The position numbers and the translations under genes were made by a program. Below, in pieces: positions 18,069-26,506 of a DNA stretch of 64,000 nt. Source of the DNA: Halanaerobium saccharolyticum subsp. saccharolyticum DSM 6643 (lineage in GTDB: Bacteria; Bacillota; Halanaerobiia; Halanaerobiales; Halanaerobiaceae); NCBI RefSeq assembly GCF_000350165.1, contig NZ_CAUI01000023.1, positions 372,001-436,000 on the forward strand, in the 5' to 3' direction. Under the pieces are notes generated by a model. The model saw only the letters and a program-made list of their open reading frames with translations. It was not told where the DNA came from and searched no databases. How positions within the stretch are numbered: position 1 is the stretch's first letter; each line of letters opens with the position of its first letter.

Positions 18069-19340
18069 TTATTTTTTCCAGCTTCCCCTGCTGAAATCAA
18101 TTGCATCATTCCATTTTGCGACTAAAGCAGTCACAGCAAGGTCGCCGGTAACATTATTTACTGTTCTAAATCTATCTAAAATAGGATCAATTCCTGCTAC
18201 AAAACCAACAACCGAAAGTGGTAAACCAAGTTGAGTTAAAACAAGTGTCAGCATAATTAGCCCACTACCCGGTACACCAGCAGTTCCAATACTTGCCAGC
18301 ACAGCAGTTACAACAATTGTTGCTTGTTGAGCAATAGTTAATGTCTGTCCGATCAAGTTAGCAGCAAAAACAGCCGCTACTCCCTGATACATCGCTGTTC
18401 CATCCATATTAATTGTAGCTCCTAATGGTAAAGTGAAACTGTAAATTTCTTCGTCTATACAAAGATTATCTTCAGCATTTGCCATCGAAACTGGCAGTGT
18501 TCCACTGCTTGATCTAATACTTAAAGCTGTAATCATTGCATCTTTTATTCCCAAAAGAAAGCTTGTAGGTTTCTGTTTTAAAAATCCCTTAACTATAATT
18601 AAAAGATGGGTAATAGTTATATGAATAATAACGGCTAAAAATAAACTTAATATTAATTTAGCAAAGGGTATCAAGGCATCAACACCTGTTTTAGCAAAAA
18701 CCGAGGCCATCAGCGCAAAAACACCAATAACTCCATACTCCATAACTCCCCAAACAACCTTAAACATTGCCTCTGCACCAGCTTCAACAATATTAAAAAT
18801 ACTTTCCACTCCAGCTTTGACACTACCTTCAGCCTTTTCCTGTAAAACTGCTAGCGCCAGCCCAAAGACTATGGCAATGAAAATTGTCTGCAGCACATTA
18901 CCTTCGGCAAAGGCTGAAAACGGATTGTCAGGCACGATATTCATAAAAACTTCTGCTAAAGATGGTGCCTCTTTTGTCATGATCTCTGCTTCAAGTGGTA
19001 AAGTAAGACCAATACCTGGTGCTATTATATTTGCGGTAATTAAACCAATAACAATTGCCACAGCTGTTGTTATTAAATATAAAGCAACAGTCTGGCCTCC
19101 AACTCTACCCAACTTGGAAGGAGTTAAACTTCTCATTCCAGCAACCAGAGTTAAAAAAACAATTGGAATTACAATCATTTTTAATAGTTTAATAAAAAGT
19201 GTTCCCAGTGGTTCTAAAACAAGTACTGATTCTCCTAAAAACAATCCTAAAAGTGACCCTAAAATAAAGGCAATACCTATTCTCAAAACAAGTGGTTTTG
19301 ATTTATAGAACTGCCAAATTGTCGATTTCGTCTCGTCCAT
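18069..19340 (-). CDS. Dicarboxylate/amino acid:cation symporter (DAACS family)
   Basis: A 423-residue secondary transporter of the GltP/DctA type. It takes up dicarboxylates or acidic amino acids with Na+ or H+. Hallmarks are the Ser-rich hairpin tip SIRSSSGTLPVSM, the ion-site motif ATINMDGTAMYQG, the second hairpin SIGTAGVPGSG, and a TM8 segment ending FRTVNNVTGDLAVTALVA. Multiple hydrophobic helices span the length. The substrate is not resolved. The ATG has GAGAGGAATG upstream. It is the first gene of a two-gene unit with the P-type ATPase. Confidence 0.92.
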   Translation of the reverse strand: MDETKSTIWQFYKSKPLVLRIGIAFILGSLLGLFLGESVLVLEPLGTLFIKLLKMIVIPIVFLTLVAGMRSLTPSKLGRVGGQTVALYLITTAVAIVIGLITANIIAPGIGLTLPLEAEIMTKEAPSLAEVFMNIVPDNPFSAFAEGNVLQTIFIAIVFGLALAVLQEKAEGSVKAGVESIFNIVEAGAEAMFKVVWGVMEYGVIGVFALMASVFAKTGVDALIPFAKLILSLFLAVIIHITITHLLIIVKGFLKQKPTSFLLGIKDAMITALSIRSSSGTLPVSMANAEDNLCIDEEIYSFTLPLGATINMDGTAMYQGVAAVFAANLIGQTLTIAQQATIVVTAVLASIGTAGVPGSGLIMLTLVLTQLGLPLSVVGFVAGIDPILDRFRTVNNVTGDLAVTALVAKWNDAIDFSRGSWKK

Positions 19341-19402
19341 TTTTTTATCATTCCTCTCTACTCTCTAAATTTTTATGTTAATTAATTTTTATTTAAAAGG
19401 AA

Positions 19403-20842
19403 TCAAATCATTCCTTTATAGTTTTCATATTTATTTTTTACAGCCTCTAATTCCTTTTTATCAATAAGTCTTAAAAAAGCCGCAGCAGCCCGAGGTGAAA
19501 ACTGACTTCCTTTGTTATTTTTAATCTCTTTTATTGCTGCTTCTTTAGAAAGTGAATCTCTGTAAGAACGGTTAGAAGTCATTGCATCCCAGGCATCAGC
19601 AACAGCAATAATTTGAGAGACAAGCGGAATATCCTCAGCAGCTAAACCTTCTGGATAACCGTATCCATCCCAGCGCTCATGATGATAGAGCACATATTTA
19701 GAAATATGTTTTAAAGTTTCAGAGTCAGCAAGGGCTCTACTGCTCCAAACAGGATGTTTTTTTATAATATCATATTCAAATTCTTCAAGCCGCTCAGTCT
19801 TATTTAAAATTTGCACTGGTACCAGCAGTTTACCGATATCATGTACCATACCGGCCCAGTAAGTATCAAGTACAGTTTCTTCGGATAAACCCATTTCTTC
19901 TGCAATTAGCATTGATAAATTAGCGACATTTTCGGAATGACCTTTAGTATATTCATCATAGATTTCCAAAATTTTTATAATAGAAGAAATCAACTCTTTA
20001 GTAAACTTCCCCTGCAGTCGATCAAATCTCTTATAAGCAAAAAAGGAGGAAGCGAGAGTTGAAAATGATTCTAAAATATGAGTAGTTCCCTGATTAAAAT
20101 TTTGCTCACTATTTTCAGCAATATCAAGTGAAATCCTACCTACAACTCTATTTTTTACTTTAATATCAATATACATTGATTCTTTAATATTTTTTAGAGC
20201 TTTTTTGAAATCCTTTTTTTTAGCTGAAGTTAAATCATCAATATTCACTGAATAATTTTTTGAAAAATTAACGCCTTCACTATCAAAATCCAAAAGACTT
20301 TTTTCAAAAATATTAATTTGCTTCAGAGCATCTATATCATGACCAACAGCTTCTATAAAATTGCACTGTCCATTTTCGATCAGGTATATTTTTCCATAAT
20401 CTGCCTCTGGTATAATTTCGATTATATTATACAGTAAGTCTGATAAAAATTCTTCTTCATTTAAATTTGATTTTTCATTCAAACTATAAACAAAACTAAT
20501 CATTTTAACAAATCTCTTATTTAATTTTTCTAAAGATTTTAAGGAAGCATCAAGTTCCTGATTTATAGTATCTATTTTTTTATTAGATTCAATTAATTTT
20601 TTATTTTTTGCTTCTAGTTTTTGGTGCTGCTTTCTTAGATCATTTAAATATTTTTTAAATAAAAAGTAAAATATAATAGCAGTAACAATTACATAGAAAA
20701 TACCTTTATATGTCTGCAGCTGATTTAGTTGAACACTATCTCCAATAAAAAGCAGCAAAATTTTATCTGAAAAATATATCCAGCCAAAGCCAATCAGCAA
20801 ATAAATCATTACTATCTTAACTTCTTCTTTTAATTTCAACAT
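19403..20842 (-). CDS. Membrane-anchored HD-GYP cyclic-di-GMP phosphodiesterase
   Basis: A 479-residue signalling protein. It has two N-terminal membrane segments (about 8-35 and 46-64), a coiled coil (about 66-112), a GAF-like sensory region (about 125-270) and a C-terminal HD-GYP domain. The catalytic signatures are intact: HDIGK at 334-338 and HHERWDGYGYP at 387-397. It is predicted to hydrolyse c-di-GMP. The upstream gene on the same strand encodes a diguanylate cyclase and ends 24 bases before this start, so synthesis and breakdown are paired in one operon. The ATG has AAGGGG upstream. Confidence 0.92.
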   Translation of the reverse strand: MLKLKEEVKIVMIYLLIGFGWIYFSDKILLLFIGDSVQLNQLQTYKGIFYVIVTAIIFYFLFKKYLNDLRKQHQKLEAKNKKLIESNKKIDTINQELDASLKSLEKLNKRFVKMISFVYSLNEKSNLNEEEFLSDLLYNIIEIIPEADYGKIYLIENGQCNFIEAVGHDIDALKQINIFEKSLLDFDSEGVNFSKNYSVNIDDLTSAKKKDFKKALKNIKESMYIDIKVKNRVVGRISLDIAENSEQNFNQGTTHILESFSTLASSFFAYKRFDRLQGKFTKELISSIIKILEIYDEYTKGHSENVANLSMLIAEEMGLSEETVLDTYWAGMVHDIGKLLVPVQILNKTERLEEFEYDIIKKHPVWSSRALADSETLKHISKYVLYHHERWDGYGYPEGLAAEDIPLVSQIIAVADAWDAMTSNRSYRDSLSKEAAIKEIKNNKGSQFSPRAAAAFLRLIDKKELEAVKNKYENYKGMI

Positions 20843-20866
20843 ATCAGCCCCTTAATCTATTTGAGA

Positions 20867-22207
20867 TTAATTAATATTTCTACAGACTCGATTGCGTCCA
20901 TTTTCTTTGGCTTGATATAAAGCCTGATCTGCTCTTTTAATTAAAGACATTAGATCATCTTCATCATCTTGATATTCTGCCACTCCAAAACTACAGCTTA
21001 AATTATTATCTTCACTACAGTTATAATAATCAATAGCTTCATTTAATCTTTGAGCAAGCTTTTCAGCATCTTTTAAACTAGTTTCAGGACAGATAATCAT
21101 AAATTCATCTCCACCATAACGAGCTAAAATATCATGTTTTCTAATCTTTTCTTCAACTATCGATACTATTTTTTTTAAGATTTGGTCTCCTACATGATGA
21201 CCATAATTATCATTAAATTCTTTAAAATAATCAATGTCAATCATTATTAAAGATAGCTTGCTTTTATATCTTTTAACCCGGTCTATTTCTCTTTCTAATT
21301 CTTGGTTAAATTTAGCTCTGTTATAAATTCCAAGCATTTTATCGGTTTCTGACAAGATGGTTTTTTCTTTTAATTCTTTTCTTAAATTTTTAACTATATT
21401 TTTAGATGTATTATGCAATACTTTAGTTACAAGAAATGCAATCGCCAAAACAGTTAATAAAACCACAAGTATTATCTTATATGAGATTCTACCAATCGTA
21501 TCATAAATCAAAGAAGCGGAAGTTTCTGCTTGCAAAAAATAATCAGTGTTATTTAATTCTCTTATTTCAATGATCTTATCTGCTTTAATTCCACTATTCA
21601 GTACAGGCTCTCCCCTTAGAATATTATAGTCTATTTCTTCAGGATTTAACTGTCTTAATTCTGAAAGTATAGCATTTAAATCATAAATTATATAATCACT
21701 ACCCAGTCGATTTCCCGCATCAGTTAAGATAGATGACTTAACAATAATATATCTTTGATCAGCGGTGACCAGTAAATTATCAGCTTCACTTTCTAGAAAG
21801 CCATTATTAGCCAGCAGCTCTAAATAATCTCCTCCATAATTAGCTAAAATTCTACCATCAACAAATCTATAAGCTGCAAGTAAATGTTTATGAATAGCAG
21901 CTCCATCCTCATATTTAGGCTGAGTATATTCCTGGAGTTCCTGATAATTAATTTCCCCCGCCTGATATTTTTCTAGCTCTCTTCTAATCATTGTCCTGCT
22001 TGATAAACTCTCTGCACCTTCTAAAGCCCTATTTAAATGATTTTCTAAAGTGATTTCAGCATTAGAAACCATATTTTTAAAACCTTGATGTAGTGAATCT
22101 TCTAATTCATTTTTTAAAGGAATATACACGCCAAAATAAGATGCAAAAATTATTATAACAATGATTATAGCAAAAATATTTTTTAATTTATTAAAAAGTC
22201 TATGCAT
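20867..22207 (-). CDS. Membrane-anchored GGDEF diguanylate cyclase
   Basis: A 446-residue enzyme that makes cyclic-di-GMP from two GTP. A membrane segment at about 9-30 and another at about 243-262 enclose an extracytoplasmic sensor of about 210 residues (Cache-like by layout, ligand unknown). The GGDEF domain follows, with catalytic GGDEF at 365-369 and the inhibitory I-site RKHD at 356-359, exactly five residues before it. The enzyme should therefore be active and subject to product feedback. It is in an operon with the HD-GYP protein downstream. The start is an ATG with TTGGAG upstream. Confidence 0.93.
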   Translation of the reverse strand: MHRLFNKLKNIFAIIIVIIIFASYFGVYIPLKNELEDSLHQGFKNMVSNAEITLENHLNRALEGAESLSSRTMIRRELEKYQAGEINYQELQEYTQPKYEDGAAIHKHLLAAYRFVDGRILANYGGDYLELLANNGFLESEADNLLVTADQRYIIVKSSILTDAGNRLGSDYIIYDLNAILSELRQLNPEEIDYNILRGEPVLNSGIKADKIIEIRELNNTDYFLQAETSASLIYDTIGRISYKIILVVLLTVLAIAFLVTKVLHNTSKNIVKNLRKELKEKTILSETDKMLGIYNRAKFNQELEREIDRVKRYKSKLSLIMIDIDYFKEFNDNYGHHVGDQILKKIVSIVEEKIRKHDILARYGGDEFMIICPETSLKDAEKLAQRLNEAIDYYNCSEDNNLSCSFGVAEYQDDEDDLMSLIKRADQALYQAKENGRNRVCRNIN

Positions 22208-22384
22208 AAAAAAAACTCCAATCTTAAAATAATTTCGTTTGACGTTATCAACCTAAATTCCCTTATCATTATATAATTCACTAAATTTATGAAATATCCT
22301 TTAATTAATTATTTTTATCCTGTAGTTCTAATATCTAGCACAATTAACTTTTACTTTAAAGCTTATTTGAAGTTAGATAGTAAA

Positions 22385-22414
22385 AGCAGCTAGCAAAATA
22401 ATCAGCTAACTGCT
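22385..22414 (-). terminator. Probable terminator after the M20 amidohydrolase gene
   Basis: Arms AGCAGCTAGC and GCTAACTGCT pair with one mismatch around a 10-base loop, followed on the minus strand by a short TTTT. It lies 15 bases after the amidohydrolase stop. Confidence 0.55.
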
Positions 22415-22428
22415 CTTAAATTTTATTA

Positions 22429-23751
22429 TTAATTTTTATAAATTATTTCTTCTGTAAACTCTTCCATTAATTCAAGGTATTCTTTTTTTGTTAGTGGTGC
22501 TTTAAAATCTTTAATTATTTTTTTAGCTTCAGCAGCATTATCATAAAGAAGATCAACAACTGTCATTGCCAGAGCTTTAATTGGTAAAATATAGGCATCA
22601 TCTTTATTCTTAGTTTTAAAGTTCCTGGTATGAAGATCTCCAGCTACTCCACCGAAAAATGGATGTAGAGCAGGCATTAAATGCGATACGTCTCCAAAAT
22701 CAAAGGAACCCGTAAAATCACCACCAACTGTAATTTCTGCTTCATCTACTAACTCTAAAAGATTTGACTCTAAAATTGAATCTAAGCCTTCATTATTTAA
22801 AAGGGGTAGATAACCAGGGATATCAGTAATTTTTACATCTGCCCCAACTGCCATTGCTCCTGCTTTAAGAGAACGATCTACCTTTTCATTTGCTTTTTTA
22901 ATGGCTTCAATATTTCGAGCCCGAACATAACTTTCCATCCTCACATCTGCCGGAACAATATTAACTATATCTCCACCTTTAGTAATTATTGGATGAACTC
23001 GAACTCTATCTGCCTCAGCAAAAGTTTCTCGCTGGGCATTAATATTATTCATTGCTAAAACAGCAGCATTTAAAGCGTTGACTCCTTTTTCCGGAGCTGA
23101 GCCTGCATGAGATTCTTGACCAATGAATCTAATGTTTTTACCGACAAAGCCATTTCCCTTAGGAGCAACTAAAGCCTTTTTGGAACCTAAATCAAGAGCA
23201 TGCATCATGATTGAGATATCTACATCATCAAAACTACCTCTTTTTATTAATTCCTGTTTACCACCAAAGTAATTTATTTTACCTGCTTCTCTAAGTTGAT
23301 CCCGGTATTCCAGTTCAATAAATTCCTCGGCTGGAGTAGTGATAAAATTAAGAGTACCAGCTAGTTCAGACTCTACTCCTGCTTTTTTAAAAGCAGCTGC
23401 AACTCCATACATTACTCCCAGTTGAATATTATGACCACAGGCATGGACAGCATTAGTTTCTGGATCGGCATCAGGATGTTCTGAACAAGTAACTGCATCT
23501 AGTTCTCCCAGAACAGCAATTTTAGGCCCCGGATTTTCCATTTCCAGTAGAGCATTAATCCCACTTAAATTCTGATGTTCTTTAAAATCAATTTCTAAAT
23601 CAGAAAAAGCCTCTGCTATTATTTTAGTGGTCTTCTCTTCTTTATAGCCAAGCTCTGGATTTTTATAAATCTCATCAACGAGCTCAACAATTTTACTGCG
23701 ATTATTTTCAATAGTTTCGATTATCTTTGCTTTTATTTCGTTTTTCTGCAA
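22429..23751 (-). CDS. M20-family amidohydrolase / metallopeptidase
   Basis: A 440-residue zinc-dependent amidohydrolase of the M20D/AbgB kind, which cleaves N-acyl amino acids or amidated substrates in the cytoplasm. The metal-binding region has VLGELDAV followed by NAVHACGHN, with the general-base pair in PAEEFIEL and later His in MMHALD. The lid/dimerisation domain starts near ESHAGSAPEKGVNALNA. A GTG at 23760 could start it, but the AAAAGGA would then touch the start codon; TTG at 23751 has proper spacing and is my choice. It is the third gene of a unit with two membrane proteins, suggesting import and hydrolysis of one substrate. Confidence 0.87.
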   Translation of the reverse strand: MQKNEIKAKIIETIENNRSKIVELVDEIYKNPELGYKEEKTTKIIAEAFSDLEIDFKEHQNLSGINALLEMENPGPKIAVLGELDAVTCSEHPDADPETNAVHACGHNIQLGVMYGVAAAFKKAGVESELAGTLNFITTPAEEFIELEYRDQLREAGKINYFGGKQELIKRGSFDDVDISIMMHALDLGSKKALVAPKGNGFVGKNIRFIGQESHAGSAPEKGVNALNAAVLAMNNINAQRETFAEADRVRVHPIITKGGDIVNIVPADVRMESYVRARNIEAIKKANEKVDRSLKAGAMAVGADVKITDIPGYLPLLNNEGLDSILESNLLELVDEAEITVGGDFTGSFDFGDVSHLMPALHPFFGGVAGDLHTRNFKTKNKDDAYILPIKALAMTVVDLLYDNAAEAKKIIKDFKAPLTKKEYLELMEEFTEEIIYKN

Positions 23752-23778
23752 AGTTAACACTTCCTTTTTTAACTTTAA

Positions 23779-24243
23779 TTAAATAATACCCTGCATTTTA
23801 AGGACTATGTGGGCTACGATTGCAGAACCAAAATATGTACCAATAAATACTGCAATAGCAATAATAAATACTTTCCAGCTCAATTTTTTTAATTTCTCAA
23901 TCTTATTTCCAACAGAAATCCCTGCAAAAGCCAAGATCGGGGTTGTTGTACCTAAAAAATTAACCTCGTTTGTATACTTTAAAAACAGGTCTGCTGTTGG
24001 CATAAAAGGCATACTTAAAATTAAAGCAGTTAATGATGCCCAGGCAAATGCCGGAAACTGCAGCTTAGGAAAACTATCTTTAATAGTCAGTGCTAAAAAA
24101 GAAATTAAAATAACTAATACCATTCCCGGTAGGGCTGGTAAAATAGGAATTCCATAACCCAGTCTCTGACCAATTAAGATTAGGACTCCAACAACAATCA
24201 GCATCTTTAAATATTCTAAACTTCTATCAAAATTAAGGCTCAT
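23779..24243 (-). CDS. Small integral membrane protein of unknown function, partner of the DUF3100-like protein
   Basis: A 154-residue protein with about five hydrophobic segments (roughly 13-28, 31-52, 66-82, 96-110 and 123-150). I do not recognise the family with certainty; a DUF340-like half-transporter is possible. Its ATG overlaps the stop of the upstream gene by one base (TAATG) with GAGGTGAT before it, so translation is coupled. The two membrane proteins together probably form one complex serving the M20 hydrolase that starts 27 bases downstream. Confidence 0.75.
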   Translation of the reverse strand: MSLNFDRSLEYLKMLIVVGVLILIGQRLGYGIPILPALPGMVLVILISFLALTIKDSFPKLQFPAFAWASLTALILSMPFMPTADLFLKYTNEVNFLGTTTPILAFAGISVGNKIEKLKKLSWKVFIIAIAVFIGTYFGSAIVAHIVLKMQGII

Positions 24244-25103
24244 TATTCATCACCTCTATCTTTTTTGGACAAAATAGGACTGAGCTTATCATAAAGGAAA
24301 TTAACTAACGGTAGTCCCAGGAATATAACAGAATATAATCCAGTTACTCCAGTCAGCATATTACTGGTAGCTGCATAAGCTAAGATTTCATCTTTCATTG
24401 CTGGTACTGATTCCGCAAGTGCACCAGAAGCAGCTGCCATCATCGATCCACTTCCCATTCCACTTGCCATTGCAAGTGCTAAAGGATGAAGACCTGTTGC
24501 TGCTGATATACCACCTAAAAGGCCGAAGAAAATTGTACCAAAAACTGTTCCCATTAAATAAGTACCGAGTACTCCTGTACCTTCTGGAGATGAAATTCCA
24601 TATTTTTCTCCAATTACCCCAAGGGTAGGTTCGCGGGAAATACTGGCAGTAGCACCAACAGCTTCTCTTTTCATTCCTAAAAGCAAAGCCAGAGGTAAAG
24701 CAATAAATATTGTACCTAAGTTACCTAACTCCTGCAGTAAGAATGCAGGTCCAGCTTTTACTACTTCCACAATATTTGGTCCTACAAGGGTTCCATATTT
24801 TACTCCTAAAGGTAATAAAGCTATCATTACGTATGTGCCTGCATTCTCAACTTCTTGCATCGAAATAACTTTTTTAAGAGCTTTAATTTTACTACCTAAA
24901 AGATCAGGTGTAATTAACATTCCAATAATCACAGCAAATAACATTGGCAGTAAGACTACCTGACCAGGTCCAAGCTTAAAGGTTTTTGTGCCGAAAAGCT
25001 CAGTCGCTGCAACAATCAGCAGCACTGAGATAAATAATTTTAAAAAAGAATTAAAATCATTTCCCTGCCTAATTTCTGCTTGCTTTTCTTTATTTTTTGC
25101 CAT
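24243..25103 (-). CDS. DUF3100-like multi-pass membrane protein, putative transporter subunit
   Basis: A 286-residue protein with a short charged cytoplasmic N-terminus and about eight hydrophobic segments. A Gly/Ser-rich stretch ALAMASGMGSGSMMAAASGA and the ATASISREPTLGVIGEKYG loop look like the DUF3100 family, from memory. The ORF could begin at TTG 25121, but GAGGAG precedes the ATG at 25103. Gene order is membrane protein, small membrane protein, M20 amidohydrolase, in one operon. A transporter for the hydrolase's substrate is a reasonable inference, not shown. Confidence 0.72.
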   Translation of the reverse strand: MAKNKEKQAEIRQGNDFNSFLKLFISVLLIVAATELFGTKTFKLGPGQVVLLPMLFAVIIGMLITPDLLGSKIKALKKVISMQEVENAGTYVMIALLPLGVKYGTLVGPNIVEVVKAGPAFLLQELGNLGTIFIALPLALLLGMKREAVGATASISREPTLGVIGEKYGISSPEGTGVLGTYLMGTVFGTIFFGLLGGISAATGLHPLALAMASGMGSGSMMAAASGALAESVPAMKDEILAYAATSNMLTGVTGLYSVIFLGLPLVNFLYDKLSPILSKKDRGDE

Positions 25104-25330
25104 CTTAATAACACTCCTCAATTCTTTAACTTCTCATATTTTTAATAATTAAAAAATAATTACCTAAAAGTTTAGCTAATTTTGCTTAACTTCTACTTTA
25201 AGTCTAACTTTAAAACTAATAACTTTCTTCACCTCCTCTTTCAAATTTTACATATTATTTAATGATTCTTGATAATATTTTAGAACTTATTAAGTTTAGA
25301 GTCAAGGAATTATCAATTTAATTTAGAAAA

Positions 25331-25344
25331 GTATACATGTATAC
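25331..25344. promoter_or_regulatory. Perfect 14-bp palindrome, candidate operator
   Basis: GTATACATGTATAC reads the same on both strands and is followed by AGCTGTAT. It lies about 230 bases upstream of the DUF3100 operon start. A GntR- or LacI-type dimer could bind it, but AT-rich palindromes of this size can occur by chance. Confidence 0.35.
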
Positions 25345-25411
25345 AGCTGTATTTTCAGTACTTTTATAATTTTTTGTGATTTTATTATTTATCTTAGCTA
25401 AAGCAAACTAG

Positions 25412-25441
25412 AAAAAAGCTGTTTCTTATTTAAGAAACAGC
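25412..25441 (-). terminator. Strong intrinsic terminator of the ROK/Rbs-type sugar operon
   Basis: On the minus strand an 11-bp perfect stem GCTGTTTCTTA/TAAGAAACAGC is followed by six T. It lies about 50 bases after the isomerase stop at 25492. Confidence 0.9.
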
Positions 25442-25491
25442 CAGAGTTTAAAACTTCTAATTTAAATTTTACCTATTATAATACTAATTGA

Positions 25492-26481
25492 TTATTTTTC
25501 CATAGAATCATCAAAAGCCAGATTGGATGGCGCAAAATCAACATTACGAACAAAGTTAAGAGCTTCTTCAGCTCCATACATTCTATCCATCCCACTATCT
25601 TCCCATTCAACAGAAAGGGGGCCAGTATAATTCATTTTATTTAACTCTCTTATAATCTCATCAAAATCTATATCTCCATGTCCTAAAGACCTGAAATCCC
25701 AACCCCGACGGCGATCACCAAAGGGTAAATGAGAACCTAAGATTCCTTCCCGTCCATTTAAGCTTACAGCAGCGTCTTTCATATGAACATGATAAATTCT
25801 TTGACTAAAATCTCTTAAAAATAAATAGGGAGTCATTCCCTGCCAGATTAAATGGCTGGGGTCAAAGTTAATCCCAAATTCAGGCCGCCAGTCAAATTTA
25901 TCTAAAAGCTTTTTTGTAGTGTAGAAATCAAAGGCAATTTCAGTTGGATGAACCTCTAAAGCAAATTTAACCCCATTTTCTTTAAAAACATCTAAAATAG
26001 GATTCCAGAGTTCTACTATTTGATCAAATCCTTCTTCAATCATTGCTTCTGTAGTTTGAGGAAATGAATAAAAAAACTTCCAAATTGGTGAACCAGTAAA
26101 TCCTGTTACTACCTCAACTCCTAAATTTTTAGCAGCAGCGGCCGTTAGTTTCATCTCTTCTATCGCCCATTTTCTAATTTCATCAGGCTGACCTGCATAT
26201 TTTTCTGGAGCAAAATTATCAAGTCTGGGATCATAGCGATCACCAACACACTGACCGGCAAGATGATTACCAATAGTCCAAACTTGCAAATTATTTTCAG
26301 CTAATATTTCAAGCTTTTTTTCAACATAAGAACTATCTTCTGCTGCTTTTTTAACATCTAAATGATCACCCCAACAGGCAATCTCTAAACCATCATAACC
26401 AATTTTGTCCATTGTTTGAGCCACTTCTGCAAAGGATAAATCTGCCCATTGTCCTGTAAAAATAGTTACCTTTCGACCCAT
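25492..26481 (-). CDS. Sugar phosphate isomerase/epimerase family TIM-barrel protein
   Basis: A 329-residue TIM barrel of the xylose-isomerase-like superfamily. Metal-ligand segments are visible: FALEVHPTEIAFDF, FGINFDPSHLIWQG, YHVHMKDAAV and, near the end, LSVEWEDSGMDR. The fold and acidic/His ligands suggest divalent-metal-dependent isomerisation or epimerisation of a sugar or inositol derivative. It is the last gene of the operon with two Gfo/Idh dehydrogenases and an Rbs-type importer. It is larger than its paralogue at 32425-33237 and not a close copy. The ATG has AAAGGGGTG upstream. Confidence 0.87.
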   Translation of the reverse strand: MGRKVTIFTGQWADLSFAEVAQTMDKIGYDGLEIACWGDHLDVKKAAEDSSYVEKKLEILAENNLQVWTIGNHLAGQCVGDRYDPRLDNFAPEKYAGQPDEIRKWAIEEMKLTAAAAKNLGVEVVTGFTGSPIWKFFYSFPQTTEAMIEEGFDQIVELWNPILDVFKENGVKFALEVHPTEIAFDFYTTKKLLDKFDWRPEFGINFDPSHLIWQGMTPYLFLRDFSQRIYHVHMKDAAVSLNGREGILGSHLPFGDRRRGWDFRSLGHGDIDFDEIIRELNKMNYTGPLSVEWEDSGMDRMYGAEEALNFVRNVDFAPSNLAFDDSMEK

Positions 26482-26506
26482 TTTCTACACCCCTTTAAAT
26501 AAAATT

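Larger units (their letters stand above)
25104..25491. other. 388-base intergenic region upstream of the DUF3100 operon
   Basis: No gene is seen. It holds the terminator of the sugar operon (25412-25441) and a perfect 14-bp palindrome at 25331-25344. The remainder is AT-rich with a probable promoter for the DUF3100 operon that I cannot place precisely. Confidence 0.5.
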
